Of a stretch of DNA of 41,820 nucleotides, positions 21,795-30,954 are shown one piece after another. The stretch comes from JAJDBU01 sp046756925 (GTDB lineage Bacteria > Nitrospirota > Nitrospiria > SBBL01 > JAADHI01): the NCBI GenBank assembly GCA_046756925.1, contig JBHHXH010000017.1, positions 1 through 41,820 on the forward strand. Direction: 5' to 3'. The stretch's first letter is position 1. Each line of letters begins with the position of its first letter. The translations under genes and the position numbers were made by a program. The notes beneath the pieces are model-generated. The model made no database searches. It had not been told where the DNA came from and saw only the letters and a list, made by a program, of their open reading frames with translations.

Positions 21795-23966
21795 TTATGT
21801 CGTTTCTGTTCTTCCGGTTTTATTTCCTTGTTCCTCTTTCCCATTGATTGCAGGTACGTATAGTTTTTCGGTATATTCCTTTACAACCCGCCGCATGGAG
21901 AAAACCGGCGCGATCGATCGGATTGTTTCCTTCACCAGCTCGATCCAGCCGCGCGGAACGCCGTCTCTGTCACGAAGATAATAGAGGGGCGCCACTTGCT
22001 CTTCTATGACCCGATAGAGGTTTTCCGCATCTGCAGCGTCGTCACTCTCCGGCAACCCTGAAGTTTCGGAGGCAGATTGACCAAAGACCCAGCCGTTCGA
22101 TCCATTGTATCCTTCGGGCCACCAGCCATCAAGCATACCAATTTGCGGAACACCGTTGAGTGCCGCCTTCATCCCGCTGGTTCCGCTGGCCTCAAGCGGC
22201 GGCCGCGGAGTATTTAACCAGACATCAACCCCTTGGACGAGGAAGTGGGCGACATGCATGTCGTAATTTTCGACAAAGGCAATGTGACCGGCTATTCTGG
22301 AATCTTTTGTGAGATTGTAAATCGTTTGCAGGAGATGTTTTCCGTGATCGTCCGCGGGATGCGCCTTCCCGGAGAAGATAATCTGAATAGGCCGCCGACG
22401 GTTACCGAGAATCTGTATGAGTCTTTCTATATCCTGTAAGATCAATGTTGCACGTTTGTATGCAGCGAAGCGACGGGCATAACCAATCGTAAGCGTCTCC
22501 GGATCAAGAAGCGTTCCGGATGCAAGCAATTGAACCGGGTCCGCCCGCTCCTGCACCCAAGACAATCGAGCCCGTTCTCGAATAAAACTGAGAAGCTTCA
22601 GTTTGAGCTTCTGGCGGATTTCCCAAAGGTCTTTATCCGGGATATCGCTAATCCGCTGCCATAGGACGGGGTCATCCTGCCGTTCGACCCAATCCGGCGC
22701 CAGATGTTTTCGATAAAGGATTTTTATTTCAGGGGCCGTCCAGGTCGGCGCATGTATGCCGTTTGTGATGGAGATGATCGGAATATCATCTTCTTTTTGC
22801 AAAGTGCGGATGTGGCGCCACATGCGACGGCTGACCTTCCCATGCAGACGGCTCACCGCATTTCGTCTTGCAGAAAGATGCAAGGCAAGCACGGTCATAT
22901 TGAAGGCTTCTCCCCACGATTCTTTGTGCCGTCCGAGTTCCCAGAATTGCCCTTGATCAATTCTAAGGAGCGGCCAATAGCTCGAAAAGTATTTTTCGAT
23001 GAGCGGAGATGGAAAGGCATCGTGTCCCGCGTCAACCGGTGTATGCGTCGTAAAGATGGTCCTCTTTCGGACTGTCTCCGCCGCTTCATCGAATGACTCT
23101 CCGGTTTCAACCTTTTCTCGGATCCGTTCTAACATTTGAAAGGAAGTATGCCCTTCATTGCAATGCCAGATGGTCGGATGGATACCGAGCGCACGAAGCA
23201 CGCGTACGCCGCCGACACCCAACACGATTTCCTGCCGTATCCTCAGTTCTTGATCCCCGCCATAAAGGCGTGCCGAAAGTTCCCTGTCCCAGGGCGCATT
23301 CTCTTCGACATCGGTGTCCATCAGGTAGAGGCAAACCCGGCCGACCTGCACCTGCCAAACGGCGATATACACCGTCCGTGGCCCGACAGGAACGGGAACA
23401 AGCCGCTCTCCCGTTTTCGGGAAGACGGCCCGCGCGATGGCAACGCGACTGACATCCAGCGGTCGGTAGGTGGCGGTTTGCGAGCCGTCGGTCTCCATTT
23501 TTTGATGAAAATACCCTTGCGGGTATAAGAACCCAATACCGACCAGCGGCAGTCCCAACTCTCCCGCTTCTTTACAATGGTCGCCTGCTAAGAGTCCCAG
23601 ACCGCCGGAATAGATCGGCAGTGAATTATGAAGACCGAATTCGGCCGAGAAATAGGCGATTGTTTCGTCCCTGAGATCCGGAAACTGTCCCGCCAGCCAT
23701 GTCTCTCTCGGGCCATGCTCATGATCATACCGTTTCATCACGCCGTCATACTGCCGGAGAAAGCTTGGATCAGCCGCCACCTCTTTCAAGCGTTCAATGG
23801 GAACATCCCGTAAAATGGCGACGGGGTTGTGATGTGTCCGCTTCCATAGCGGCCGATCGACCGCTTCAAACAGTTTTCTCCCTTCGGGCTGCCAACTCCA
23901 CCAAAAGTTGTATGCCAATTCTTTTAACCGGCCAATCCGGTCTGGGATCCCAAGTGAATCCGACAT
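21795..23966 (-). CDS. glgP: Alpha-glucan phosphorylase
   Basis: A 723-residue GT35 enzyme that releases glucose 1-phosphate from glycogen or maltodextrins using phosphate. It has the shorter architecture of the archaeal/bacterial alpha-glucan phosphorylase subfamily, with the N-terminal segment LAYNFWWSWQPE and AEFGLHNSLPIYSGGLG. The pyridoxal-phosphate Lys lies in EASGTSGMKAALNG, and WHCNEGHTSF and TNGIHAPTW are further landmarks. The start has AAGGAGC eight bases upstream. Other glycogen genes are not in the window. The last 20 residues are hydrophilic and probably disordered. Confidence 0.95.
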   Translation of the reverse strand: MSDSLGIPDRIGRLKELAYNFWWSWQPEGRKLFEAVDRPLWKRTHHNPVAILRDVPIERLKEVAADPSFLRQYDGVMKRYDHEHGPRETWLAGQFPDLRDETIAYFSAEFGLHNSLPIYSGGLGLLAGDHCKEAGELGLPLVGIGFLYPQGYFHQKMETDGSQTATYRPLDVSRVAIARAVFPKTGERLVPVPVGPRTVYIAVWQVQVGRVCLYLMDTDVEENAPWDRELSARLYGGDQELRIRQEIVLGVGGVRVLRALGIHPTIWHCNEGHTSFQMLERIREKVETGESFDEAAETVRKRTIFTTHTPVDAGHDAFPSPLIEKYFSSYWPLLRIDQGQFWELGRHKESWGEAFNMTVLALHLSARRNAVSRLHGKVSRRMWRHIRTLQKEDDIPIISITNGIHAPTWTAPEIKILYRKHLAPDWVERQDDPVLWQRISDIPDKDLWEIRQKLKLKLLSFIRERARLSWVQERADPVQLLASGTLLDPETLTIGYARRFAAYKRATLILQDIERLIQILGNRRRPIQIIFSGKAHPADDHGKHLLQTIYNLTKDSRIAGHIAFVENYDMHVAHFLVQGVDVWLNTPRPPLEASGTSGMKAALNGVPQIGMLDGWWPEGYNGSNGWVFGQSASETSGLPESDDAADAENLYRVIEEQVAPLYYLRDRDGVPRGWIELVKETIRSIAPVFSMRRVVKEYTEKLYVPAINGKEEQGNKTGRTETT

Positions 23967-24109
23967 GCGCCTTGCTCCTTATTCTTTATCTAAACTTATG
24001 AAAGACTTGGATAAATTCATCAATATTTTCCAACTTTCTCGGCCCATCTCCGAGATATATCGCGCGAGTGTTCGCCGCATCAAATACCCTGGCACAGCGA
24101 TGGACGCCT

Positions 24110-26281
24110 TCACGTCCCCTGAACGCGGCGGGCTTGGAGCACACCATCGAGACTTTCGACTTTTTTCAAAACTTTCTCGAGATGCTTTTTGTTCGAGATC
24201 TCAACCACCAAGTGGAGGTTTCCCTTACGATCATCGGTCGTTTTCACCTCCGCATGGCTGATATTGGCGCCCGTTTCAGCGATCGCTGCGGAAACGGAGG
24301 CGAGCAGGCCCGGACGGTCGAGCGTCAAGACGGAAAGGTTGATCGAATGCGTGGCCCTCCGGTCTTTATCCCATTCGACGGCGATCAGGCGCTCTTTATT
24401 GTAATCCAGCTCGTCAATATTCGGACAATCCACGGTATGAATCGAAAGTCCCCTCCCACGCGTGATAAAACCGATGATCTCTTCTCCAGGCACCGGGTTG
24501 CAACATCGGGACAGGTGAATCAACAGTTCTCCGAGTCCTCTTACCTTGACCCCACTTTTTCCAAAACCGGCTTTCTTGATGATTTTATCCTTGATCCCTT
24601 CCTTCATTTGCGGCTTCGGAAGGAGCAGATTCACGACATGTTGTGCGGAAATTTTTCCATATCCGATCGCGACCATCAGATCCTCCATCGAATGAATGCC
24701 CTGCTCCTTCAAACTCGAAATGATGTCTCCCGATTTCATCACCTCCGACGGACTCAACTTTTCCTTTCGCAACTCGCGTTCCAGGATCTTTCGACCGATT
24801 TCCATACTTTGTATGCGTTCTTCCAGTCCAATCAAATGCTTGATCTTGGTCTTCGCCTTCGAGGTCTTCACAAATTTCAGCCAATCTTTACTGGGTTTAT
24901 GCGAAGGGGCGGTGAGAATTTCGACGGTGTCGCCGGTCCGGAGCGCTTGCCGGAGCGGCGTAATAACACCGTTGACCTTGGCGCCCACGCAGTGATCTCC
25001 GATTTCCGTATGAATCGCGTAGGCAAAATCGATGGGCGTCGACCCTTTGACCAGTTCCTTCAAGTCGCCTTTCGGGCTGAAAACGTACACAACATCGGAA
25101 AAAAGATCGGTTTTCACGGAGGTCATGAACTGCCGGGAATCCGAAAGATCGCTTTGCCATACAACGAGCTGCCTCAACCAGCTGAAGATGTGTTCGTCTT
25201 TTTCATTGATTTGTCCCCCGTCCTTGTAGACCCAATGCGATGCAATCCCATCCTCCGCGACCTGGTGCATATCGTCCGTTCGGATTTGAAACTCGACATG
25301 CTTTCCTTCCGGACCGATGACCGTGGTATGGATCGATTGATACCGGTTCGACTTTGGAATCGCAATATAATCCTTAAAACGCCCCGGAAGTGGACGCCAA
25401 AGCGAGTGAATGAGACCGAGCAGGGAATAACAATGCATCTTTGTATCGGTCAGAATCCGGATGCCCATCAGATCGTAGACCTCCTCGAAGGGAATCCCCT
25501 GGCGTTCCATTTTTTGATAGATCCCAAATAGATGCTTCGAGCGGCCGTTGACCGTACATGGAAATTGGTTGTCCGACAAGGCTTTTTTAACCACGGCCAC
25601 CACGGATTGAATATATTTATCCCGGTCTCCCCTTCCGGCCTTGACCTTTTTCGCAAGCATGTGGTGAAGATCCGGCTTCAGCGCGCGAAAACAGAGATCC
25701 TCCAACTCCGACTTGACCCAGCCGATACCGAGTCGGTTCGCAAGCGGCGCATAGATATCCAACGTTTCTTTGGCGATGCGCTCCTTTTTTTCTTCCGGGA
25801 GCGCATCGATGGTCCGCATGTTGTGGAGGCGATCCGCCAGCTTAATCAATAAGACTCGGATATCGGCGGACATGGAGACGATCATCTTTCTAAAATTTTC
25901 GGCCTGTTTTTCCTGATTGTTTTTAAAGACGATTTTTCCGATTTTCGTCACGCCGTCCACCAGCGTGGCAACCCCATCGCCGAACTCCTGACGGATGTCT
26001 TCGATGGTGTAGTGGGTGTCTTCCACCACATCATGAAGCAAGGCGGCCGTAATCGAGGGAAGATCGAGTTTCAATTGTGTCAAAATGCCGGCGACTTCAA
26101 TGGGATGATGGAGATAGGCTTCTCCGGACTGACGCCGTTGCCCCTTGTGGGCTTTGTCGGCAAAGCGATAGGCTTGGTCCAGCACCTCCATATTCGGTTG
26201 TTGAGAGTACGAACAAAGACGTCCGATCACCTCTTTCATCAAGGTGTTGTGCCCGGAACCGATTTGAAAGCGACCCATCAT
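24110..26281 (-). CDS. rel: Bifunctional (p)ppGpp synthetase/hydrolase
   Basis: A 723-residue stringent-response enzyme. The HD hydrolase domain (about 30-180) keeps HHP (58-60) and HDVVED (83-88). The synthetase domain (about 230-370) keeps GRSKHLFGIYQKM (246-258) and YDLMGIRI. TGS (about 390-455) and ACT (near the C-terminus) domains follow. RFKD at 301-304 is the RxKD form seen in bifunctional Rel/SpoT, unlike the ExDD of RelA. The hydrolase motifs are intact, so both activities are expected. The ATG pair at 26281/26278 is preferred; the in-frame TTG at 26335 falls inside the predicted -10 box and would precede the transcript. The TTG at 26305, with AAGGG upstream, is a rival start. Confidence 0.95.
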   Translation of the reverse strand: MMGRFQIGSGHNTLMKEVIGRLCSYSQQPNMEVLDQAYRFADKAHKGQRRQSGEAYLHHPIEVAGILTQLKLDLPSITAALLHDVVEDTHYTIEDIRQEFGDGVATLVDGVTKIGKIVFKNNQEKQAENFRKMIVSMSADIRVLLIKLADRLHNMRTIDALPEEKKERIAKETLDIYAPLANRLGIGWVKSELEDLCFRALKPDLHHMLAKKVKAGRGDRDKYIQSVVAVVKKALSDNQFPCTVNGRSKHLFGIYQKMERQGIPFEEVYDLMGIRILTDTKMHCYSLLGLIHSLWRPLPGRFKDYIAIPKSNRYQSIHTTVIGPEGKHVEFQIRTDDMHQVAEDGIASHWVYKDGGQINEKDEHIFSWLRQLVVWQSDLSDSRQFMTSVKTDLFSDVVYVFSPKGDLKELVKGSTPIDFAYAIHTEIGDHCVGAKVNGVITPLRQALRTGDTVEILTAPSHKPSKDWLKFVKTSKAKTKIKHLIGLEERIQSMEIGRKILERELRKEKLSPSEVMKSGDIISSLKEQGIHSMEDLMVAIGYGKISAQHVVNLLLPKPQMKEGIKDKIIKKAGFGKSGVKVRGLGELLIHLSRCCNPVPGEEIIGFITRGRGLSIHTVDCPNIDELDYNKERLIAVEWDKDRRATHSINLSVLTLDRPGLLASVSAAIAETGANISHAEVKTTDDRKGNLHLVVEISNKKHLEKVLKKVESLDGVLQARRVQGT

Positions 26282-26334
26282 TGCGTGTTCTCTTTTCTGA
26301 GGCAAAAACCCTTCAAAATACGCTCCTTTTCCCA

Positions 26335-26363
26335 ATCGTAGAGGGACCTTCGTTGATTGTCAA
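26335..26363 (-). promoter_or_regulatory. Sigma-70 promoter of rel
   Basis: On the minus strand TTGACA (26363-26358), a 17-nt spacer and TACGAT (26340-26335). Transcription would start near 26328, which rules out a start codon at 26335. Confidence 0.75.
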
Positions 26364-26448
26364 GAGGATCGGGTATCCGGAAAGGCTCGATAAGATAAAA
26401 ACGAAAAACATGGACTCAAATCAGGAATGGCGACCGATCGTGAATCGG

Positions 26449-26479
26449 AAGTGCAAATCTTTCTTTCACGGTTGCACTT
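26449..26479. repeat. Inverted repeat upstream of rel
   Basis: Perfect 8-bp arms AAGTGCAA (26449-26456) and TTGCACTT (26472-26479) with a 15-nt loop, about 90 bp upstream of the rel -35. It could be an operator or the end structure of the response-regulator transcript (no T run). The rest of 26364-26643 shows no credible gene. Confidence 0.45.
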
Positions 26480-26643
26480 TATGAAAGATCGACAAGCATC
26501 TGCTTAGTACTTTGATGGAGGATGAATGGATCTTGGAACAGAAGCATCGCAAATATGACATTACAGGTTCTGTGATAGGCAATATCCATGACCCGCAGCA
26601 ATCGGCGTCATCAAGGACAAAAGGGGACAAAGGAATGTGGCTT

Positions 26644-27102
26644 CTATGGATGACCGGAAGGGAGTGTGGAGGTCAAGATCCAGTATTCTTGAATCGCGCT
26701 GACCACCTGCATAAAGTGCTCAAATTCCACCGGTTTATGGATATAGGTGTTGGCGCCCAGATCATAGCTCCGGACGATGTCCTCCTCCCGCAGAGAGACG
26801 GTCATCACGATCACGGGAATCGATCTTAAATCCCTGTCTGCTTTAATCTGTTGGAGGACATCCATCCCGGCGATCTTCGGGAGATTTAGATCAAGAAGGA
26901 TCAAGCCCGGGCGCGGCGAGGACGCGTATTCCTGAAACCGTCCACGACGGTAGAGATAGTCGAGCGCCTCCTCGCCGTCCCGAACCACCTTTATTTCTAT
27001 GTTCAACCGTCCTTTGGAGAACGCCCTTCGCGTGATCTCGATATCATGGAGGGAATCTTCCACCAAGAGAATCTTCATGGACTTGATATAGTCACGAACC
27101 AT
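26644..27102 (-). CDS. Single-domain response regulator (Rcp1-like)
   Basis: A 152-residue protein that is only a receiver domain. The acidic pocket is Glu15-Asp16 (LLVEDS), the phosphoacceptor is Asp71 in LILLDLNLPKI, and Thr101 and Lys123 are the conserved switch residues. HDIEITRRAF and RDGEEALDYL are typical of the Rcp1/CheY-like subfamily paired with phytochrome-type or soluble kinases. It has no output domain, so it acts through protein contact or phosphotransfer. ATG 27102 follows AAGG and lies 22 bp after the kinase stop, so the two are cotranscribed and form a cognate pair. Confidence 0.9.
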   Translation of the reverse strand: MVRDYIKSMKILLVEDSLHDIEITRRAFSKGRLNIEIKVVRDGEEALDYLYRRGRFQEYASSPRPGLILLDLNLPKIAGMDVLQQIKADRDLRSIPVIVMTVSLREEDIVRSYDLGANTYIHKPVEFEHFMQVVSAIQEYWILTSTLPSGHP

Positions 27103-27124
27103 TGCGCCTTGCGCCTTCCATCCC

Positions 27125-28405
27125 CTATCCCGGTATCTTTGGAAGCGTAAAGAAAAAAATAGCCCCTTCATCGGGCTGCGATTCGACCCAAATACGCCCC
27201 CCATAACCCTCAATCACCTTCCTACAAATCGCCAACCCAGCGCCTGTGCCTTCGAAGTCCTCTTGTGGATGGAGACGCTCGAAGAGACGGAAGATCTGCT
27301 CCTGATAGCGGGCATCGATCCCAATGCCGTTATCCTTCACCGAAAATAGATAGACGGTCTTCTCTTCTTTTGCGGAAATCTCCACCTTTGGCGGCGTCAT
27401 CGTATTGAATTTAATGGCATTGGAAAGAAGATTCTTAAAAACCTCGGCAATCTGGATGGGGTTGCAGGGAACGATGGGAAAAGGGGAAGAGATTCGGATT
27501 TCGACGTTTTTCTCATTGATCGAAAAAGCGAGTTCCTGTTGAACCTGCACCAGCACCCGCATCAGATCGACCGCTTCAAAGGTGGGCCCCTTGCGTGAAA
27601 TGGCGGTCAGCGTCAAGAGATCTTGGATCAGGTCCTTCATGCGAACCGCGGATTTCTTAATGAGACTCAGGTAACGACGACCTTCTTGATCCAATCGTTT
27701 CCCATAATCCTCAAGAAGAAAACCGGAGAAGGCCTCGATGCCCCGGAGGGGTTCTTTGAGGTCATGAGAGACGACATGGGTAAAATCGTCCATCTCACGA
27801 ATCTTGTTCTCCAGTTGCGCGGTCATGCGGTGAGAATGGAAGTCGAGCGCCAAGGCCATGTCGAAGAGAAAAACCTTCCGGACGGCCATGATCCGGGCCA
27901 GCCCCCCGTCGGGCTCCATTCCATAAGCCTCCACAACGAGGGGAGAGAACAGGTTTTCATAGAGGGAATAAGAACCGATATACCACTTGGGCGCCAGGCC
28001 GATCCGGTGGTGGACCGCGCCGATTCGGAGCCGTCCCTCACAATAAGTCTCGTCATATTGCCCCTTGAAGATATCCAGGAAGTATTTCTTTTGAACGTCC
28101 TTTAATCGTTCGATCAACGCCGGGGCCTTGAGATAGGCCCGCGTCTCTTCAAAAGAGAGGAGATGACTGTAGAAGGCCGTAACAATGCGATCCACATGGT
28201 TTTGGGCGAGGTCTTTCATCTCGCGGATGAGATCGATATCCTTCTCCGTCAGGTTCACACAGATCATACGATTTTTTATGTCGTCCATATCGATCCCCAT
28301 TTCTTTTTTCAAGGGATACGAATCGATCATCGCCTGGGTCTCCTCGACGGTAATGTGGAGCATGCTAACAGAAGGGTGAGCCAAAGACAACGGTGCTTGT
28401 CGCAT
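27125..28405 (-). CDS. Globin-coupled sensor histidine kinase
   Basis: A 426-residue soluble kinase. Residues about 50-195 form a protoglobin sensor domain. VHHRIGLAPKWYIGSY (131-146) matches the proximal-haem region of globin-coupled sensors such as HemAT, with His132 as the likely haem ligand. The HisKA domain has the phosphorylated His214 in VSHDLKEPL. The HATPase domain has the N box NLLSNAIKF, DNGIGI (358-363) and GTGAGLAI. There are no membrane helices, so it should sense oxygen or another haem ligand in the cytoplasm. Its partner is the receiver gene just downstream; a LuxR-type regulator diverges upstream. Several in-frame ATGs near the N-terminus make the exact start uncertain. Confidence 0.93.
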   Translation of the reverse strand: MRQAPLSLAHPSVSMLHITVEETQAMIDSYPLKKEMGIDMDDIKNRMICVNLTEKDIDLIREMKDLAQNHVDRIVTAFYSHLLSFEETRAYLKAPALIERLKDVQKKYFLDIFKGQYDETYCEGRLRIGAVHHRIGLAPKWYIGSYSLYENLFSPLVVEAYGMEPDGGLARIMAVRKVFLFDMALALDFHSHRMTAQLENKIREMDDFTHVVSHDLKEPLRGIEAFSGFLLEDYGKRLDQEGRRYLSLIKKSAVRMKDLIQDLLTLTAISRKGPTFEAVDLMRVLVQVQQELAFSINEKNVEIRISSPFPIVPCNPIQIAEVFKNLLSNAIKFNTMTPPKVEISAKEEKTVYLFSVKDNGIGIDARYQEQIFRLFERLHPQEDFEGTGAGLAICRKVIEGYGGRIWVESQPDEGAIFFFTLPKIPG

Positions 28406-28442
28406 CGGATCCCATTTCGGAATGCGTATTGTGAAGCCCTGT

Positions 28443-28472
28443 TTGACAGAAGGACCGATAAAGATCTACAAT
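28443..28472 (+). promoter_or_regulatory. Sigma-70 promoter of the LuxR-type regulator
   Basis: A perfect TTGACA (28443-28448), an 18-nt spacer and TACAAT (28467-28472), about 38 nt before the start codon. It lies in the 104-bp gap between the divergent kinase and regulator genes. Confidence 0.75.
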
Positions 28473-28509
28473 TCCAACTCGGAACCTTTGGGCAGGAGAA
28501 CCTTCTGTC

Positions 28510-29196
28510 ATGAAAAAAGAGTCCATCCCCATTCTCCTCGCAGAAGACAATCCAACGGACGTTGAAATCATCCGACGGTCGCTTCAAAAAAATCATATTT
28601 CGAATCCCATCCATATCGCCTCGGACGGCCGGGAAGCCCTCGACTACTTGCATCTCCCTCACAACCGACCGGGGGTCTTGATTCTAGACATTCATCTGCC
28701 CAAGATCAACGGTGTGGAAGTCTTGAAAGAGGCCATGCGGCTTGACCCTGAAACCGTGGTCGTCATGCTGACTGGACATCCCTCCCTTGGGACAGCCATC
28801 CGGTCGCTACGGAGAGAAGGCGCCTTTGATTACCTTCAAAAATCGAAAGACGATCTTCTCGATTTGGCCGAAACCGTCCGCCTGGCCCTGGAAAAACGCG
28901 CACACCGCTTTCAGACCCACTTACTGGTCACCTCCGAAGACGGTAAACGCATGATTAACATGACGAAGGTCCGGGAAGCCTTTGGGCTTTCCAAAAGAGA
29001 GGTCGATGTGCTCAAGTGTCTTTGCCGTGGGGATACCAATAAGGAGATGGCCGAGCGCCTTTTCATCAGCAACCTGACCATCAAGGGGCATTTAAAAAAC
29101 ATTTATCGAAAAATGGCGGTTCACAACCGGGCAACACTCATTTCCAAGATTCTTTCTCGTTTCCTGCTGCCCTCTAATGAAGGGGCTCCACCATAA
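28510..29196 (+). CDS. NarL/LuxR-type response regulator
   Basis: A 228-residue transcription factor. The receiver domain (1-125) has Glu12-Asp13, the phosphoacceptor Asp60 in VLILDIHLPKI and a switch Thr in VVMLTGHPS. The C-terminal LuxR helix-turn-helix (about 155-212) shows LSKREVDVLKCL, NKEMAERLFIS and TIKGHLKNIYRKM. A linker of about 30 residues joins them. It is transcribed divergently from the globin-coupled kinase, so it may be a second output of that kinase; this is inference from position. AGGAGAA lies upstream of the ATG. Confidence 0.92.
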   Translation: MKKESIPILLAEDNPTDVEIIRRSLQKNHISNPIHIASDGREALDYLHLPHNRPGVLILDIHLPKINGVEVLKEAMRLDPETVVVMLTGHPSLGTAIRSLRREGAFDYLQKSKDDLLDLAETVRLALEKRAHRFQTHLLVTSEDGKRMINMTKVREAFGLSKREVDVLKCLCRGDTNKEMAERLFISNLTIKGHLKNIYRKMAVHNRATLISKILSRFLLPSNEGAPP

Positions 29197-29244
29197 AGGT
29201 TCCTCCTGGACTTGGTGACGGCAAATCCGTTCACGCTCGAACAA

Positions 29245-29427
29245 TCACGCCGAGGAATCCGTGCCAGACCGAGAAACACCCAAAAAATCTAAAGATAAAA
29301 GACGGTTATAAAGGACCACACTATCGACCAGATCGCCACACTGTAGACACCGTATCAAGAGAGCGCTTCCCTCACAGGTTTCGATCCGTTCTTCCATCGT
29401 CATGCCCTTGCATCGTAGACATCTCAT
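29245..29427 (-). CDS. Small zinc-ribbon-like protein
   Basis: A 60-residue protein with two Cys pairs, C3xxC6 and C27xxC30 (RCLRCKG and IRCLQCGD), joined by a loop with one further Cys. This is the layout of a small zinc ribbon or rubredoxin-like knuckle. The start at 29427 has a strong AAGGAGG six bases upstream, which supports expression. It is the second of two tiny genes after a sugar nucleotidyltransferase. Its function is unknown, and DNA, RNA or protein binding are all possible. Confidence 0.7.
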   Translation of the reverse strand: MRCLRCKGMTMEERIETCEGSALLIRCLQCGDLVDSVVLYNRLLSLDFLGVSRSGTDSSA

Positions 29428-29450
29428 TGTGTCCTCCTTGTGCAAGCCCA

Positions 29451-29636
29451 TTACCAAAGGGAAAATATTAAAGGTATCGCCACAAAACAAAAAAGAAAGA
29501 CAATCAAGACAACCGGAACCCTATTGAGCGATTTTCTTTTGATTGGCTCAGGATTCACCTGCCTTAGGTATCTGACGAGGTAATATTCGCACCCGGATAT
29601 CTCGATTCGATGGATTTTTTTGGCCCGGCTCGGCAT
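29451..29636 (-). CDS. Small single-pass membrane protein
   Basis: A 61-residue protein: a basic N-terminal half (MPSRAKKIHRIEI, RYLRQVNPEPIKRKS) and one strongly hydrophobic helix (about 41-59, VPVVLIVFLFCFVAIPLIF) ending in SLW. It should sit in the inner membrane with the basic part in the cytoplasm. GAGGAG lies eight bases before the ATG. It is 24 bp upstream of the zinc-ribbon gene. No family was recognised. Confidence 0.65.
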   Translation of the reverse strand: MPSRAKKIHRIEISGCEYYLVRYLRQVNPEPIKRKSLNRVPVVLIVFLFCFVAIPLIFSLW

Positions 29637-29716
29637 CGCCCTTTCTCCTCGGCATTCACACTGAAGGTATTATCTGAAGGGAAGATCCAGTGGGGCTTGT
29701 TATCAATTCGCTACGC

Positions 29717-30703
29717 TCAATTCGGAACCGATTCTGCCAACCGATGCATCTCCTTTGGAATATATTCCGTCGGCCCCAGGTGTCCTGTCCTTCGCAGGTC
29801 TTCCACGATGCGTTGCTCTGATCCCCAATCGCTCCAGAACACCTCCCGGACCGGGAGGACGTTGATATGCGCCGGAAACCGGGTCGGAAGGTCCTCCAGA
29901 AGACCGGACGAAAAATTAACCGGTTGCAAATGTTGATAAATCTCTTGGACAACCTCCATCTCTCGAGCACTTCCAATGGCCTCCAAGATGCGTTTAAAGG
30001 GCAGGGTGAGGGATGGGAGGATCTTGATCGCGAGATTGAGCAGGGTTTCGGCCCTAAAGACCATCACCATTGTATTCCATAACCCTTCCATTTGGACCAG
30101 CCTGTGCGCCAAATCAATCCGGGGTTTTTCGACGAATTCCAAGACCTCCCGCACCGAGGGTACGGCGGCATGTTTTGCATATCTGCCGGGAACAATATAA
30201 CCGTACTCCGTCTCCGGACCATACGGATCGATCCCGAGTAAAAGCAGACAAGAAGGGTCCCTTTCCACGATACGACAGGCCAAATCCACATGGCCCATAA
30301 ACAGATCTTCCTCCACAATGAAGTGATCCGAAGGAAATATCACCACCACAGACTCCGGATAACGCTTATATAAATGCATCAGCGGGAGGAGAAGCCCCGG
30401 CGCCGTTTCCTTGTTCTCAGGCTGTAATATCACGGTGCCCTTTGGGCGGTCCATAAGCTGTCGTCCGGCTTCTGGATATTCCAGATGATCCAGGCTCACC
30501 ACCGTAAAGAGACGATCCGGAGGAATCAGTTTCTCGGCGCGGTGGAAGGTGTGTTCCAACATGGAGCGCGTTCCGATAAAATTGACGTACTGTTTTGGGA
30601 GGGACTCTCCTCGTACACGATGGATGAAAGGTCTGACGCGTTTGCCTTCCCCGGCCGCCAATACGATGCCGCATCGGACCGGAGAGTGAGCTGCCTTGAT
30701 CAT
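29717..30703 (-). CDS. Mannose-1-phosphate guanylyltransferase-like nucleotidyltransferase
   Basis: A 328-residue enzyme that joins a sugar 1-phosphate to a nucleotide. The signature GIVLAAGEGKRVRPF (12-26) holds the nucleotide-binding loop, PKQY follows, VVVIFPSDHF carries the metal-binding Asp, and EYGYIVPG and FVEKP match the sugar site. The family makes GDP-mannose for polysaccharides and glycans, but the C-terminal cupin/isomerase part of bifunctional enzymes is absent. The start has a strong AAGGAGGAGGG site. Two tiny genes follow on the same strand. Sugar and nucleotide specificity are inferred. Confidence 0.85.
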   Translation of the reverse strand: MIKAAHSPVRCGIVLAAGEGKRVRPFIHRVRGESLPKQYVNFIGTRSMLEHTFHRAEKLIPPDRLFTVVSLDHLEYPEAGRQLMDRPKGTVILQPENKETAPGLLLPLMHLYKRYPESVVVIFPSDHFIVEEDLFMGHVDLACRIVERDPSCLLLLGIDPYGPETEYGYIVPGRYAKHAAVPSVREVLEFVEKPRIDLAHRLVQMEGLWNTMVMVFRAETLLNLAIKILPSLTLPFKRILEAIGSAREMEVVQEIYQHLQPVNFSSGLLEDLPTRFPAHINVLPVREVFWSDWGSEQRIVEDLRRTGHLGPTEYIPKEMHRLAESVPN

Positions 30704-30954
30704 GATCCCTCCTCCTTAAAGGGTTTAAAAGTAGCCTCATAGTGAAGCAATTAGAAGGAGAGTACAATCCCCCAAAGGGAGTGTTTTATGTGAGAACGGC
30801 CGACGCATTGTCCCCGCTTGTTCCAGAAGCGTGCTCGCTTTCGGTCGTATCTATTTCGGCATAAAAACAAAGAGATACAACAGGCGTGTCGCTTGATGAC
30901 GGCCTCATGGGTCCATTCGCATGAAGCCAGTCCATTAAAAGTCGACGCCAATCT

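Noticed and set aside
24068..25531. A 487-codon open frame on the plus strand, antisense to rel
   Set aside because: It lies wholly inside the well-supported rel gene, has no family features, and looks like a composition artefact of the opposite strand.
26512..26829. A 105-codon plus-strand frame next to the receiver gene
   Set aside because: More than half is antisense to the receiver domain; the free part has no family signal or ribosome site.
30751..30951. A 66-codon minus-strand frame between mutY and the nucleotidyltransferase
   Set aside because: No ribosome site, no hydrophobic or repeat pattern and no family resemblance; the 30704-30954 gap is best left as non-coding.
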